Positions 8,366 through 15,217 of a stretch of 64,000 nt of DNA are shown here, one piece after another (within the stretch, counting starts at the first letter, position 1; the number at the start of each line of letters is the position of its first letter). The stretch is from a virus: positions 1 through 64,000 of IMG/VR virus record IMGVR_UViG_3300046817_000837; one strand, 5' to 3'. The position numbers and the translations under genes are program-made. The notes below the pieces were generated by a model that had not been told where the DNA came from, did not search any database, and saw nothing but the letters and a program-made list of their open reading frames with translations.

Positions 8366-9007
8366 ATGGGCATCATGAGCAAGAACGGCCTGGACGTGCG
8401 CAGTTACTACCATTGCTTCGCGGCCGGGGCCTGGGCCGACCCGGTACGGGATCACTTCGCCGCGATGGGCCGCAGCGGCCTGGACGAGACGGCGATCACG
8501 GTTGGCCTCGTTGGACCGCCGCGGGACCGGGACAATGCCCGGCAGCGGATCGGCCTGCTGTGCCGCAACTGGTGCATTCCCGAGCCGGCGCAGTGGCGCG
8601 AGGCAGAGGAAGGATGGGAGCAGGTAACGCTCCAGGCCATCTACGACGACGTCCAGAAGATCCCCGGTGAGTACGCGGTCCTTTACGCGCACGCCAAGGG
8701 CGCCTACGGCGACACGGACACGAACCACGCCTGGCGCCGGTCGATGACCCGTCACGTCGTGCGCGGCTGGGAGGACTGCGTGACGCTCCTCGGCAGCCAT
8801 GACATGGTCGGATGCCACTACGTCTCCAACGACCATTACCCGCAGGACCCGCCGTTCTTCGGAGGGAACTTCTGGTGGGCCCGGGCATCGTACCTGCGCC
8901 GGCTGCCCCCGCCGGAGAACGAGAACCGCTGGACCGCGGAGATCTGGGCGACGCAGGCGAACCCCCTGGTCCATGACTTGCGGCCAGGATGGCCTGACTA
9001 CCAGTGA
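8366..9007 (+). CDS. Glycosyltransferase-like protein with GGNFWWA motif
   Basis: 213 residues from ATG 8366, one base after the previous stop. Begins with YYHCFAAGAWADPVRDHF. Continues with YAVLYAHAKGAYGD, HAWRRSMTRHVVRGWEDC and PPFFGGNFWWARASYLRRLP. The last motif is characteristic of a family of glycosyltransferase-like proteins in polysaccharide and phage glycan clusters. No DxD motif is obvious apart from DTDTNHAW. Family recognition is by eye, so moderate confidence. Confidence 0.55.
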   Translation: MGIMSKNGLDVRSYYHCFAAGAWADPVRDHFAAMGRSGLDETAITVGLVGPPRDRDNARQRIGLLCRNWCIPEPAQWREAEEGWEQVTLQAIYDDVQKIPGEYAVLYAHAKGAYGDTDTNHAWRRSMTRHVVRGWEDCVTLLGSHDMVGCHYVSNDHYPQDPPFFGGNFWWARASYLRRLPPPENENRWTAEIWATQANPLVHDLRPGWPDYQ

Positions 9008-9008
9008 G

Positions 9009-9734
9009 GTGATCCCCGTCAAAGCTTTCATCATCTTCCGTGACCGGGTGACGTACGGTCGCCAGTGCCTTGCGGCGTTCCAGGCCGCGGGCCTTGAAAC
9101 GACGATCGTTGACCACGGCAGTACCTGGCCGGGGGCAGTGGACTGGCTCAGGGAGCTGAAGAAGTCGGGCGTCCCGGTGGTTGACGAAGGCGGCGGCAAC
9201 CCGCGGGACCTATGGCAGCGGGACTGGTTCCGCAGGGCGTGCGCCCGGGAGAAGTACGTCGTGAATGACCCGGACGTCATACCGTCGCAGGAATGCCCGC
9301 CCGACTGGCCGCAGTACCTGTCGGAAGTCCTCGACAGGCACCCGAACTACCACAAGATCGGCCTCGGGCTGCGCATCGACCGCATCCCGGAGCACTACAC
9401 GCAGCGCGATAACGTCATCGGCTGGGAAGCGCACTTCTGGGATCACGAGGTAGAGCACGGCGTGTATCACGCGGACGTCGACACTACGCTGGCCGTGCAC
9501 ATCCCGATGATGGACATGGGCTGCCATTCCTTCAGCGCGATGCGCACGGGCTTCCCGTACGTTGCCGACCACGTGGCCTGGTACGAGGACTACCGGAACC
9601 TGAGCGAGGAGCTGGCGTACTACCACAGCCACGCGGAGGAGGGGATCTCCTGCTGGACGCCGCGGAAGGAAGCTCCGTGGGATGCCGGGGGAGCGATCCT
9701 GCCGGGGCGCGGCATGGCTACCGGGACTGACTGA
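9009..9734 (+). CDS. Glycosyltransferase-like protein (GT-A fold)
   Basis: About 241 residues from GTG 9009, one base after the previous stop. VKAFIIFRDRVTYGRQCLAA and TTIVDHGSTWPGAVDWL form the first alpha/beta units. KYVVNDPDVIPSQECPPDW is a D-x-D-type donor motif. KIGLGLRIDRIPEHY, AHFWDHE and DTTLAVH follow, and the protein ends with a Trp-rich SCWTPRKEAPW. Soluble. It closes the first block of the glycan island. Reaction inferred only from fold-like motifs. Confidence 0.65.
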   Translation: MIPVKAFIIFRDRVTYGRQCLAAFQAAGLETTIVDHGSTWPGAVDWLRELKKSGVPVVDEGGGNPRDLWQRDWFRRACAREKYVVNDPDVIPSQECPPDWPQYLSEVLDRHPNYHKIGLGLRIDRIPEHYTQRDNVIGWEAHFWDHEVEHGVYHADVDTTLAVHIPMMDMGCHSFSAMRTGFPYVADHVAWYEDYRNLSEELAYYHSHAEEGISCWTPRKEAPWDAGGAILPGRGMATGTD

Positions 9735-9764
9735 GCTGCTGTCTCATGGAGTATCCTCACCGGC

Positions 9765-9875
9765 ATGAGTGACTGGGCTGGCAAGCCGAGCATGCGAAGC
9801 AAGGCCCGGCTGGTCATGGCCGCGGATGGCGCGAGCATCGAGGCGGCGATGGCCGCGCCCGGGGCGGGAAAGTGA
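9765..9875 (+). CDS. 36-residue hypothetical protein
   Basis: ATG 9765 to TGA 9873-9875. The product MSDWAGKPSMRSKARLVMAA... is short, basic then Ala-rich. It is preceded by gagtatcctcaccggc, where TATCCT fits an actinobacterial -10 (TANNNT). It overlaps the next start by GTGA, the operon habit of this phage, which supports translation. Function unknown. Confidence 0.4.
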   Translation: MSDWAGKPSMRSKARLVMAADGASIEAAMAAPGAGK

Positions 9876-10084
9876 AGTCCCGCGTCACGCTGGAGCCGTC
9901 TGAGCTCAGTGAGGACGGACGGGTCATCGAAGCCTGGATCAGCGTCGAGCGCCTCGGTGACTGCGACGATGACGCTACGGACCGGGACCTGTTCCTGTCC
10001 CCGGAGGAGATGCAGTTCCTGTACCAGGGGATGAGGCGCTACTACGAGGACGGCGTGTGGACGACCGGGACGGTGGAGTGGTGA
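9872..10084 (+). CDS. Hypothetical small acidic protein
   Basis: 70 residues, GTG start overlapping the preceding TGA. Reads KSRVTLEPSELSEDGRVIEA then ISVERLGDCDDDATDRDLFL and ends in a helix with MQFLYQGMRRYYEDGVW. Small, acidic, no known motif. Its stop overlaps the dCMP deaminase start, so the two are coupled. Confidence 0.55.
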   Translation: MKSRVTLEPSELSEDGRVIEAWISVERLGDCDDDATDRDLFLSPEEMQFLYQGMRRYYEDGVWTTGTVEW

Positions 10085-10542
10085 GCGCCAAGTGGGACGA
10101 GCGGTACCTGAACCTGGCCACGCTGGTGTCGTACTGGAGCAAGGACCGCAGTACGAAGGTCGGCTGCGTGATCGTGGGCGAGGCCGGCCAGGTGCTCTCC
10201 ACCGGGTACAACGGCTTCCCGCGCGGCATTGGCGACGATGTAGCGCAACGGCACGCTCGCCCGGCCAAGTACCTGTGGACCGAGCACGCTGAGCGGAATG
10301 CCGTCTATAACGCGGCCCGGACGGGCACGTCCCTGCTCGGGTCGTCGCTGTACCTGCCGTGGTTCCCCTGCGCGGACTGCGCCAGGGCCATCATCCAGTC
10401 GGGGATAGCCGTCCTCGTGGTTGTCGAGGTCAAGCGCGGCGACGCCCAGTGGGATGAGAGCATCGCGGTCAGCAAGGAGATGCTCGCGGAGGCCGGAGTC
10501 ATTGTCCGCTGGCACGAGCCGGGGGTGAGCGCGAGCGCGTGA
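10081..10542 (+). CDS. dCMP deaminase-family protein
   Basis: 153 residues from GTG 10081. Typical zinc-dependent deoxycytidylate deaminase: TKVGCVIVGEAGQVLSTGYN, then TEHAERNAVYNAA holding the zinc His and catalytic Glu (HAE), and PWFPCADCARAIIQSGI holding the two zinc Cys (PCxxC). The enzyme makes dUMP from dCMP and supports thymidylate supply for phage replication. Length is normal for the family. Placement inside a glycan operon is odd and may simply reflect operon mixing. Confidence 0.92.
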   Translation: MSAKWDERYLNLATLVSYWSKDRSTKVGCVIVGEAGQVLSTGYNGFPRGIGDDVAQRHARPAKYLWTEHAERNAVYNAARTGTSLLGSSLYLPWFPCADCARAIIQSGIAVLVVVEVKRGDAQWDESIAVSKEMLAEAGVIVRWHEPGVSASA

Positions 10543-10706
10543 GCGAGATCTTCTTCCTGCTCGTGTGCCGGGAGTGCGGTAACCCGGGAAAGCCCTTGAT
10601 CATGCCCTTCGGCTCGGCGGCCGACCGGGGGAAGTGGGCCTCGGAGCACACGAGGGCCACCGGGCATGACCGCTGGTGGGTGCAGGACGAGGTGCGGGAA
10701 TCATGA
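10539..10706 (+). CDS. 55-residue CxxC small protein
   Basis: GTG 10539 overlaps the deaminase stop (GTGA) and the TGA at 10704-10706 overlaps the next ATG. Product starts VSEIFFLLVCRECGNPGKPL and ends HTRATGHDRWWVQDEVRES. One CxxC plus two His suggests a small zinc-binding protein of a type common in actinophages. Function unknown. Confidence 0.55.
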   Translation: MSEIFFLLVCRECGNPGKPLIMPFGSAADRGKWASEHTRATGHDRWWVQDEVRES

Positions 10707-11095
10707 GCGGCTGCCAGCGGGAGGAGAGGCCAGTGCATGAGGTCAAGGTCACCGGCAACATCATGGCGGACGGCGTCGATATCTGGGTGACGATGAAGTT
10801 CGAGGGATCGCCGCGTCGTATCCTGCACTTCCGGGAGGGCCTTCCGGACTGGGACGAGGCGGACGGGACCGCGCAGCCCCCGACGATGACGCTGCCTGAT
10901 GACGCGGGCCGGGCGCTGCTGGAGCAGCTGCTACGGCATTACGCCGGGTCGCAGGACCTGCACACGGTCCGCGCTGACCTGGTGCACGAGCGCAAGCGCG
11001 TTGACAATCTCATCAGCGCGCTCACGCAGGCGCTGGCCGTGACCATTCAGCAGCGTATTACAGTGTCTTCTCGTGAGGATCTTCGCAGGCCATGA
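10703..11095 (+). CDS. Hypothetical protein
   Basis: 130 residues from ATG 10703 (ATGA overlap). The N-terminal half is beta-rich (VHEVKVTGNIMADGVDIWVT, RRILHFREGLPDW). The C-terminal half is helical (GRALLEQLLRHYAGSQDL, ERKRVDNLISALTQALAV). Its last 23 nt overlap the start of the glycosyltransferase at 11073. No family recognised. Confidence 0.55.
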   Translation: MSGCQREERPVHEVKVTGNIMADGVDIWVTMKFEGSPRRILHFREGLPDWDEADGTAQPPTMTLPDDAGRALLEQLLRHYAGSQDLHTVRADLVHERKRVDNLISALTQALAVTIQQRITVSSREDLRRP

Positions 11096-12146
11096 TGGTG
11101 GGTCAGGCTGCATGTACTACCGGATCAAGGTCCCCCTGGAGGAGCTGGCCCGGCACGGTCATGAGGTGACCTTCCGCTCCGGCGGGAATGAGGAGGGTAA
11201 CCGGCCCATCACCCTGGCGGAGATGGCCGAGCATGACGTGGTGATCGGGCAGCGGTTCAATCACTACGCGGGCATGGGCACCTGGCGCCGCGCCCGCGGG
11301 CCGTCCAGCCGGCTGGTCTACGAGATTGATGACGACGTCTTCTCCGTGACCCCGGTCAACTGGCAGGCGTACCACGTCTACAGCCAGCCGGAGGTCCGCG
11401 AGGCTGTCATGCACCAGGCCCAGGTATCGGACCTGGTGACCGTGACCACGGAGCACCTGGCCGCGGTGATGCGCGAGCACACCGGCAACGGCAACGTCCT
11501 GGCGCTGCCGAACTGCGTCCCCGGCTGGGTGCTGGACATGGAGCGCAGGCCCCGGCAGCGCCCGGCGATCGGCTGGGCGGGCGGCGCCAGCCACGGCAGC
11601 GACGTCGGGCTGCTCGTCAGCCCCGTGCGCCGGTTCCTGAAGCGGTTCCCCGGCTGGGACTTCCAGCTTGGCGGCACGGACTTCCGGGAGACCTTCGCCC
11701 GGGAGGGGTCGCCGCGCGGGAGGCTGCTGCACGCCCGGTGGGTGCCGGTCTGCGAGGACGCGCGGGGCTATTACGAGACCGCGGACTTCGACATCGGCCT
11801 GGCCCCGCTGGCGGGAACCCCGTTTGACCTGTCGAAGTCCTGCGTCAAGGTACTGGAGTACGCGGCCCGGGGCATTCCCTCGATCGCCAGTGACTGCGAG
11901 GTTTACCGGTCGTTCATCCGCCATGGCGAGAACGGCTTCCTGGTGAAGAGGGACCATGAGTGGCTGAAGTACGCATCCGAGCTGGCCAGCGACGGGGGCC
12001 TGCGGCTGGCGATGGGCCAGGCAGCGCGGGACACGGCGCGGGAGTGGACGATCGAGGCGAATTACCACCTATGGGAGCAGGCGTACCGGAGCCTGTTTAA
12101 GGTCAAGTCTCTTAGCGTATTATGGCCTTCGTGCGCGAGCCAGTAG
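11073..12146 (+). CDS. Glycosyltransferase, GT4-like (GT-B fold)
   Basis: 357 residues from GTG 11073. N-terminal part MRIFAGHDGGSGCMYYRIKV with PLEELARHGHEVTF and LVYEIDDDVFSV matches phage GT-B enzymes. The C-terminal donor half has PAIGWAGGASHGSDVGLL, DFDIGLAPLAGTPFDLSKSC and KVLEYAARGIPSIASD (the E-x7-E-like nucleotide-sugar segment), then GENGFLVKRD. The last ~12 residues are encoded in the AT-richer segment leading into the RuvC nuclease gene. The natural C-terminus may therefore have been replaced when the nuclease-CRISPR locus inserted; this is inference. Confidence 0.85.
   Translation: MRIFAGHDGGSGCMYYRIKVPLEELARHGHEVTFRSGGNEEGNRPITLAEMAEHDVVIGQRFNHYAGMGTWRRARGPSSRLVYEIDDDVFSVTPVNWQAYHVYSQPEVREAVMHQAQVSDLVTVTTEHLAAVMREHTGNGNVLALPNCVPGWVLDMERRPRQRPAIGWAGGASHGSDVGLLVSPVRRFLKRFPGWDFQLGGTDFRETFAREGSPRGRLLHARWVPVCEDARGYYETADFDIGLAPLAGTPFDLSKSCVKVLEYAARGIPSIASDCEVYRSFIRHGENGFLVKRDHEWLKYASELASDGGLRLAMGQAARDTAREWTIEANYHLWEQAYRSLFKVKSLSVLWPSCASQ
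12111..12123 (+). promoter_or_regulatory. Leaderless-type promoter of the RuvC nuclease gene
   Basis: The motif cttagcgtattat contains TATTAT at 12118-12123, exactly 7 nt before an in-frame GTG at 12131. That is the spacing of a leaderless transcript whose first base is the start codon. The 10-mer cttagcgtat recurs at 49625-49634, and gtctcttagagtat (one mismatch over 14) occurs at 60181-60194. No SD precedes either possible start. Confidence 0.5.
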
Positions 12147-13906
12147 CCAGGCAGTACCGTTACCGGGCCTATCCCGATGAGGAGCAGGCTGACCTCCTGG
12201 ACTTCTACGCAGCGGGCGCCCGCGCGTTCTGGAATAAGAACGTCGCGTGGCTGCGCGCCATGGAGGGAAGTGAGGGGCATGACGACCTTGGCGCTGGCCG
12301 CCAGCTGAGCGAGGCTTACGCTTACCTCGCCAGCGTGCCCGGCATCGCTGAGGCCCTGAAGAGCAGGAAGCATCCGGAGCATGAGCGCTGGACGGCCTTC
12401 CTGCGAAAGGCAGAAAGGCCGCGCCAGCCCGGCTGGCATGCGTGGACGCGGCATTACGGGGGTGCCAGGCTCCGCGGGCAGCTGAGCGGGAACTTCTCTG
12501 CCGCCGTGCACGCTGCGCGGGAGAGCGGGATGACGTTCTGGCACGGGGGCGAGCAGCACCCGGTCTCGGCGGTCCCGTCGAAGGTCCTGCACGGGGCGTG
12601 CGGGAGCAAGGGCCAGCTCAAGGCCGCCGTGGACGCTGTCATGAAGAAGCGCGCCGCTGGCAAGCGCGCAGAGCTGCCCCGCTGGCGTGCCCGGCATGAG
12701 AGCCAGAACCTGCGCTGGCAAGTCCAGGATGGTCCCCGGAACGCGACCCGGGAGTCCCTGGTGACGGTAACGGGCACGCGGCACGCCACCGTGCCGCTGG
12801 TAACGACGCGCGGGCACGAGGGTAATAAGAGCCTGCGCATCCGCTATCATCGCGAGCTCCCCGCGGACGCCTCAGTGTCCTTCATGCAGGTGACCTGGAA
12901 TCCGGGGACCGGCTGCTACTTCGTGACGCTCACGCTGACGACCGCGCAGTACGAGGTTCCGGCCACGACGGGCATGGCCGGCATCGACCGGGGCATCGTA
13001 AAGGCTGCTGTCACTTCGGACGGGGAGTACTACGATTCTCCGGGACTGAACCAGGGGCGCCGTCGCCGCGAGCTCCTGCTCCAGCAGTCCCTTGACTGGA
13101 AGCGCCGCGTGCTGCCGTGCAAGGGCCGGTGCGCGCACGAGCCAGGGCAGTGCTGGCGCACGTCACTACGGTATGCACGGGTCGTGACGGCCCGGCAGCG
13201 GCTCCTGGACGCCCAGGAGGACCTCATCGATGACGGGGCGCACAAATTCTCCCGGGCTATCGCCCGCCGGTACGCGGTCGTCGTGCTTGAGGACCTGGCG
13301 AACCTGATGACGGCGTCCACGGCGAAGGGCACGGTAGCCGCCCCCGGCGTGAGCGTGCGCGCCGCCGCCGGACGCAACCGGGAGGTACGCGCGGCTAACT
13401 GGGGGCGCATTGAGCAGTACCTGGGGTATAAGGCAGGGCAGCTCCTCGGCGTCCCGGCGCCGTATACGTCGCGGACATGCCCGCGATGCGGGTATGTTAG
13501 CGTCATGAACCGGCCCTCCCAGGCGGAGTTCCGGTGCGGGTCCTGCGGACTCAGCGGCAACGCTGACGTGATCGCGGCCGGCAATATCGTTAATGCAGGG
13601 AAAACCGCCCGCGCGCTGCGGGATAACGGGCAGGGATCGTCCTCCGGGATTAACCGGGGGCCTGGCGCTAGCCGGGAGCCTGCCAACACTCACAACTTTA
13701 CAGTGGCCCCGGGCGAGCGCTGCGGTAGTGCGCCCGATCCCGGTCAGCGCTCGCAGGCAGGTGAGCAGCCAGGAATCGTTACCGAGCTCGACGGAACGGT
13801 GATCCCGGAGACGTGGGGCATCCCCGGTGCTCGCATCCGCGGGGGAAACCGCAGGTCACGACGGGCGAAAAAGCCGAGCGGTGGCAACACTGCCGGAGCC
13901 GGGTGA
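12122..13906 (+). CDS. Compact TnpB/Cas12-type RuvC nuclease next to CRISPR array
   Basis: 594 residues from ATG 12122; GTG 12131 fits the promoter spacing better and gives a TnpB-like start (REPVARQYRYRAYPDEEQ). The N-terminal half (1-280) is the helical/beta nucleic-acid-recognition region. RuvC-I is GIDRG with D289. RuvC-II is VVVLEDLANL with E390. The zinc ribbon is C453xxC456 and C472xxC475. RuvC-III is NADVIAAGNI with D482. All catalytic acids are present, unlike nuclease-dead relatives. Odd points are a Cys/His cluster (C333, C337, H339, C344) between RuvC-I and II, and a ~100-residue low-complexity tail whose last residues are encoded by CRISPR repeat 1. Length and host suit type V-U effectors (Cas12n or Cas12m-like), but a CRISPR-captured TnpB is equally possible. 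Role: probably RNA-guided DNA cleavage, perhaps against rival phages or plasmids. Confidence 0.9.
   Translation: MAFVREPVARQYRYRAYPDEEQADLLDFYAAGARAFWNKNVAWLRAMEGSEGHDDLGAGRQLSEAYAYLASVPGIAEALKSRKHPEHERWTAFLRKAERPRQPGWHAWTRHYGGARLRGQLSGNFSAAVHAARESGMTFWHGGEQHPVSAVPSKVLHGACGSKGQLKAAVDAVMKKRAAGKRAELPRWRARHESQNLRWQVQDGPRNATRESLVTVTGTRHATVPLVTTRGHEGNKSLRIRYHRELPADASVSFMQVTWNPGTGCYFVTLTLTTAQYEVPATTGMAGIDRGIVKAAVTSDGEYYDSPGLNQGRRRRELLLQQSLDWKRRVLPCKGRCAHEPGQCWRTSLRYARVVTARQRLLDAQEDLIDDGAHKFSRAIARRYAVVVLEDLANLMTASTAKGTVAAPGVSVRAAAGRNREVRAANWGRIEQYLGYKAGQLLGVPAPYTSRTCPRCGYVSVMNRPSQAEFRCGSCGLSGNADVIAAGNIVNAGKTARALRDNGQGSSSGINRGPGASREPANTHNFTVAPGERCGSAPDPGQRSQAGEQPGIVTELDGTVIPETWGIPGARIRGGNRRSRRAKKPSGGNTAGAG
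13713..13754 (+). ncRNA. Candidate scaffold RNA hairpin inside 3' end of nuclease gene
   Basis: gcgagcgctg (13713-13722) is perfectly complementary to cagcgctcgc (13745-13754), and the 22-nt loop can pair further (cgg with ccg). The hairpin lies in the low-complexity 3' end of the nuclease frame, about 130 nt before CRISPR repeat 1. In TnpB loci the omega RNA overlaps the 3' end of the gene, so this is a natural place for a scaffold or tracr-like RNA. RNA production is inference; chance pairing in GC-rich coding DNA is possible. Confidence 0.35.
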
Positions 13907-14704
13907 GTGAGGCGACACGCTCTTGCCGTGCAGCTGGTCAATCTGGCCCTGGTGGCAACACTGCCGGAGCCGGGTGAGTGAGGCGACTGGGCACCGGGCG
14001 AGGCGTTCTGCCCGGCGTTGCCGGTGGCAACACTGCCGGAGCCGGGTGAGTGAGGCGACTGGGCACCGGGCGAGGCGTTCTGCCCGGCGTTGCCGGTGGC
14101 AACACTGCCGGAGCCGGGTGAGTGAGGCGACAGGTGGTGGGACGGGCTGCCCGGGTTGGTCAGCATGGTGGCAACACTGCCGGAGCCGGGTGAGTGAGGC
14201 GACCAGCCCGCGCCGTCGCTCCGGAGAACCTTGTATTCGGTGGCAACACTGCCGGAGCCGGGTGAGTGAGGCGACAAGCAGCAGACGCCGCCGGTGAGCG
14301 TGTCCTCGGGCCGTGGCAACACTGCCGGAGCCGGGTGAGTGAGGCGACTCGGTGCGCCTGCGGCTACGGGTGGCCGGCTTGATCGGTGGCAACACTGCCG
14401 GAGCCGGGTGAGTGAGGCGACGGCTTCCAGGCGTCGGCGAGCCGGACCACCTCGCGCGTGGCAACACTGCCGGAGCCGGGTGAGTGAGGCGACCGCGACT
14501 GCTGCAATGCGCTAGACAAGGCAGGTGGCAACACTGCCGGAGCCGGGTGAGTGAGGCGACAGTGCAGCGCTGATGTCAGCCTGCGCCCGCGACTTGGTGG
14601 CAACACTGCCGGAGCCGGGTGAGTGAGGCGACATCAGGACCGGCCTTACCGGTCGACGCCTCCCGGCGGTGGCAACACTGCCGGAGCCGGGTGAGTGAGG
14701 CGAC
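13881..14704 (+). CRISPR. CRISPR array: 12 identical 36-nt repeats, 11 spacers
   Basis: The repeat begins gtggcaacactgccgg and ends gggtgagtgaggcgac. All 12 copies are identical, at 13881, 13952, 14024, 14096, 14168, 14240, 14313, 14386, 14458, 14525, 14597 and 14669. Spacers are 35, 36, 36, 36, 36, 37, 37, 36, 31, 36 and 36 nt. Spacers 2 and 3 are identical, the rest unique. Repeat 1 contains the stop codon of the nuclease gene, so there is no leader between them and the array probably continues the same transcript. No cas1, cas2 or other adaptation gene is in the window. No spacer was seen to match the window by eye. Confidence 0.97.
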
Positions 14705-14705
14705 T

Positions 14706-14730
14706 GCTGCGGTATCCTGGCCACCGCAGC
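14706..14730 (+). terminator. Hairpin directly after the CRISPR array
   Basis: gctgcggt (14706-14713) pairs perfectly with accgcagc (14723-14730) around a 9-nt loop, one base after the last repeat. It could end the array transcript or protect its 3' end; no T-tract follows. The loop contains tatcct, which also fits a -10 box for the gene at 14746, so a promoter role is an alternative. Confidence 0.45.
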
Positions 14731-14745
14731 CGGGAGGAGCACGTG

Positions 14746-14955
14746 ATGACGCAGGTACCGCAGACGGAGTCCCGCGGCGGCGACAAGCCGGACTGGGGCA
14801 AGGCCGTCGCCGGCGAGCCGCTGCCGCAGCTGGGCGAGGAGTACCCGGAGCCGGACAGCGGGCAGGCCCCGTTGCAGGACGGCCAGCCCTTGCGGCCAGA
14901 GGACAACCGGGGCGTTACGGAGCCTCCCGGCGGCAATGACCCGGAGTCGCAGTAG
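14746..14955 (+). CDS. Hypothetical disordered acidic protein
   Basis: 69 residues from ATG 14746 with SD cgggaggagc. Starts MTQVPQTESRGGDKPDWGKA and is Pro/Glu/Gly-rich throughout, like an unstructured linker protein. It is the first gene after the CRISPR array and overlaps the next start by one base. Function unknown; the position does not by itself link it to the CRISPR locus. Confidence 0.6.
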   Translation: MTQVPQTESRGGDKPDWGKAVAGEPLPQLGEEYPEPDSGQAPLQDGQPLRPEDNRGVTEPPGGNDPESQ

Positions 14956-15161
14956 TGGCGCACGGCGGCTTTCACGGCCAGGTGGGCCAGGGCGGCACCG
15001 GTCCGGACGAGGCGGTACCCGAGTGCCCGGTCTGCCACGCCTGCGGCGGCGGGGGCCACGGCGGCTTCTGCCCGAACCGGGACCAGCCTGACCCGGCGCG
15101 CTGGACGACCTTGCCGCCGGCCGGGTTCACCGCGGCGCCACCGCATGAAGGGAAGCCATGA
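14955..15161 (+). CDS. Small Cys/His-rich protein
   Basis: 68 residues, GTG overlapping the previous TAG by one base. It contains ECPVCHACGGGGHGGFCPN, a C-x2-C-x2-C...C cluster that may bind zinc. The rest is Gly/Pro-rich. Such short zinc-ribbon proteins are frequent in actinophages; function unknown. Confidence 0.55.
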   Translation: MAHGGFHGQVGQGGTGPDEAVPECPVCHACGGGGHGGFCPNRDQPDPARWTTLPPAGFTAAPPHEGKP

Positions 15162-15217
15162 GCGACGAGACGGCAGCGACCGCACGCGAGCACCAGGAGG
15201 GGGCACCCAGTGAGTGA
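15158..15217 (+). CDS. Possible 19-residue leader peptide
   Basis: ATG 15158 (ATGA overlap with the previous stop) to TGA 15215-15217, product MSDETAATAREHQEGAPSE. It contains the SD of the methyltransferase (ccaggaggggg) and overlaps its GTG, so its main role may be translational coupling. Very short, so low confidence as a functional peptide. Confidence 0.3.
   Translation: MSDETAATAREHQEGAPSE

Noticed and set aside
13630-13710. A possible anti-repeat (tracr pairing region) with partial similarity to the CRISPR repeat near 13665-13700.
   Set aside because: The similarity is in direct rather than complementary orientation, short and rearranged; not distinguishable from chance in this base composition.
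12122-13906. Calling the nuclease a plain IS605-type transposon gene.
   Set aside because: No tnpA, transposon end hairpins or target duplication were seen, and the gene is fused to a CRISPR array. A TnpB origin is likely, but a mobile-element call is not supported.
12122-13906. Firm assignment to Cas12m (type V-M, V-U1) on the basis of similar length.
   Set aside because: All RuvC acids are intact here and no sequence comparison could be run; length alone is not diagnostic.
13744-14606. Long open frames across the CRISPR array on both strands, giving repeated peptides such as SPHSPGSGSVAT.
   Set aside because: Repeat plus spacer is mostly 72 nt, a multiple of three, so any stop-free repeat frame stays open. 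The peptides are by-products of the repeat, not genes.
13881-14704. Reading the repeats as a protein-coding or minisatellite tandem repeat.
   Set aside because: Repeats are identical while intervening 31-37-nt segments are unrelated to one another (except one duplicate), which is CRISPR architecture.
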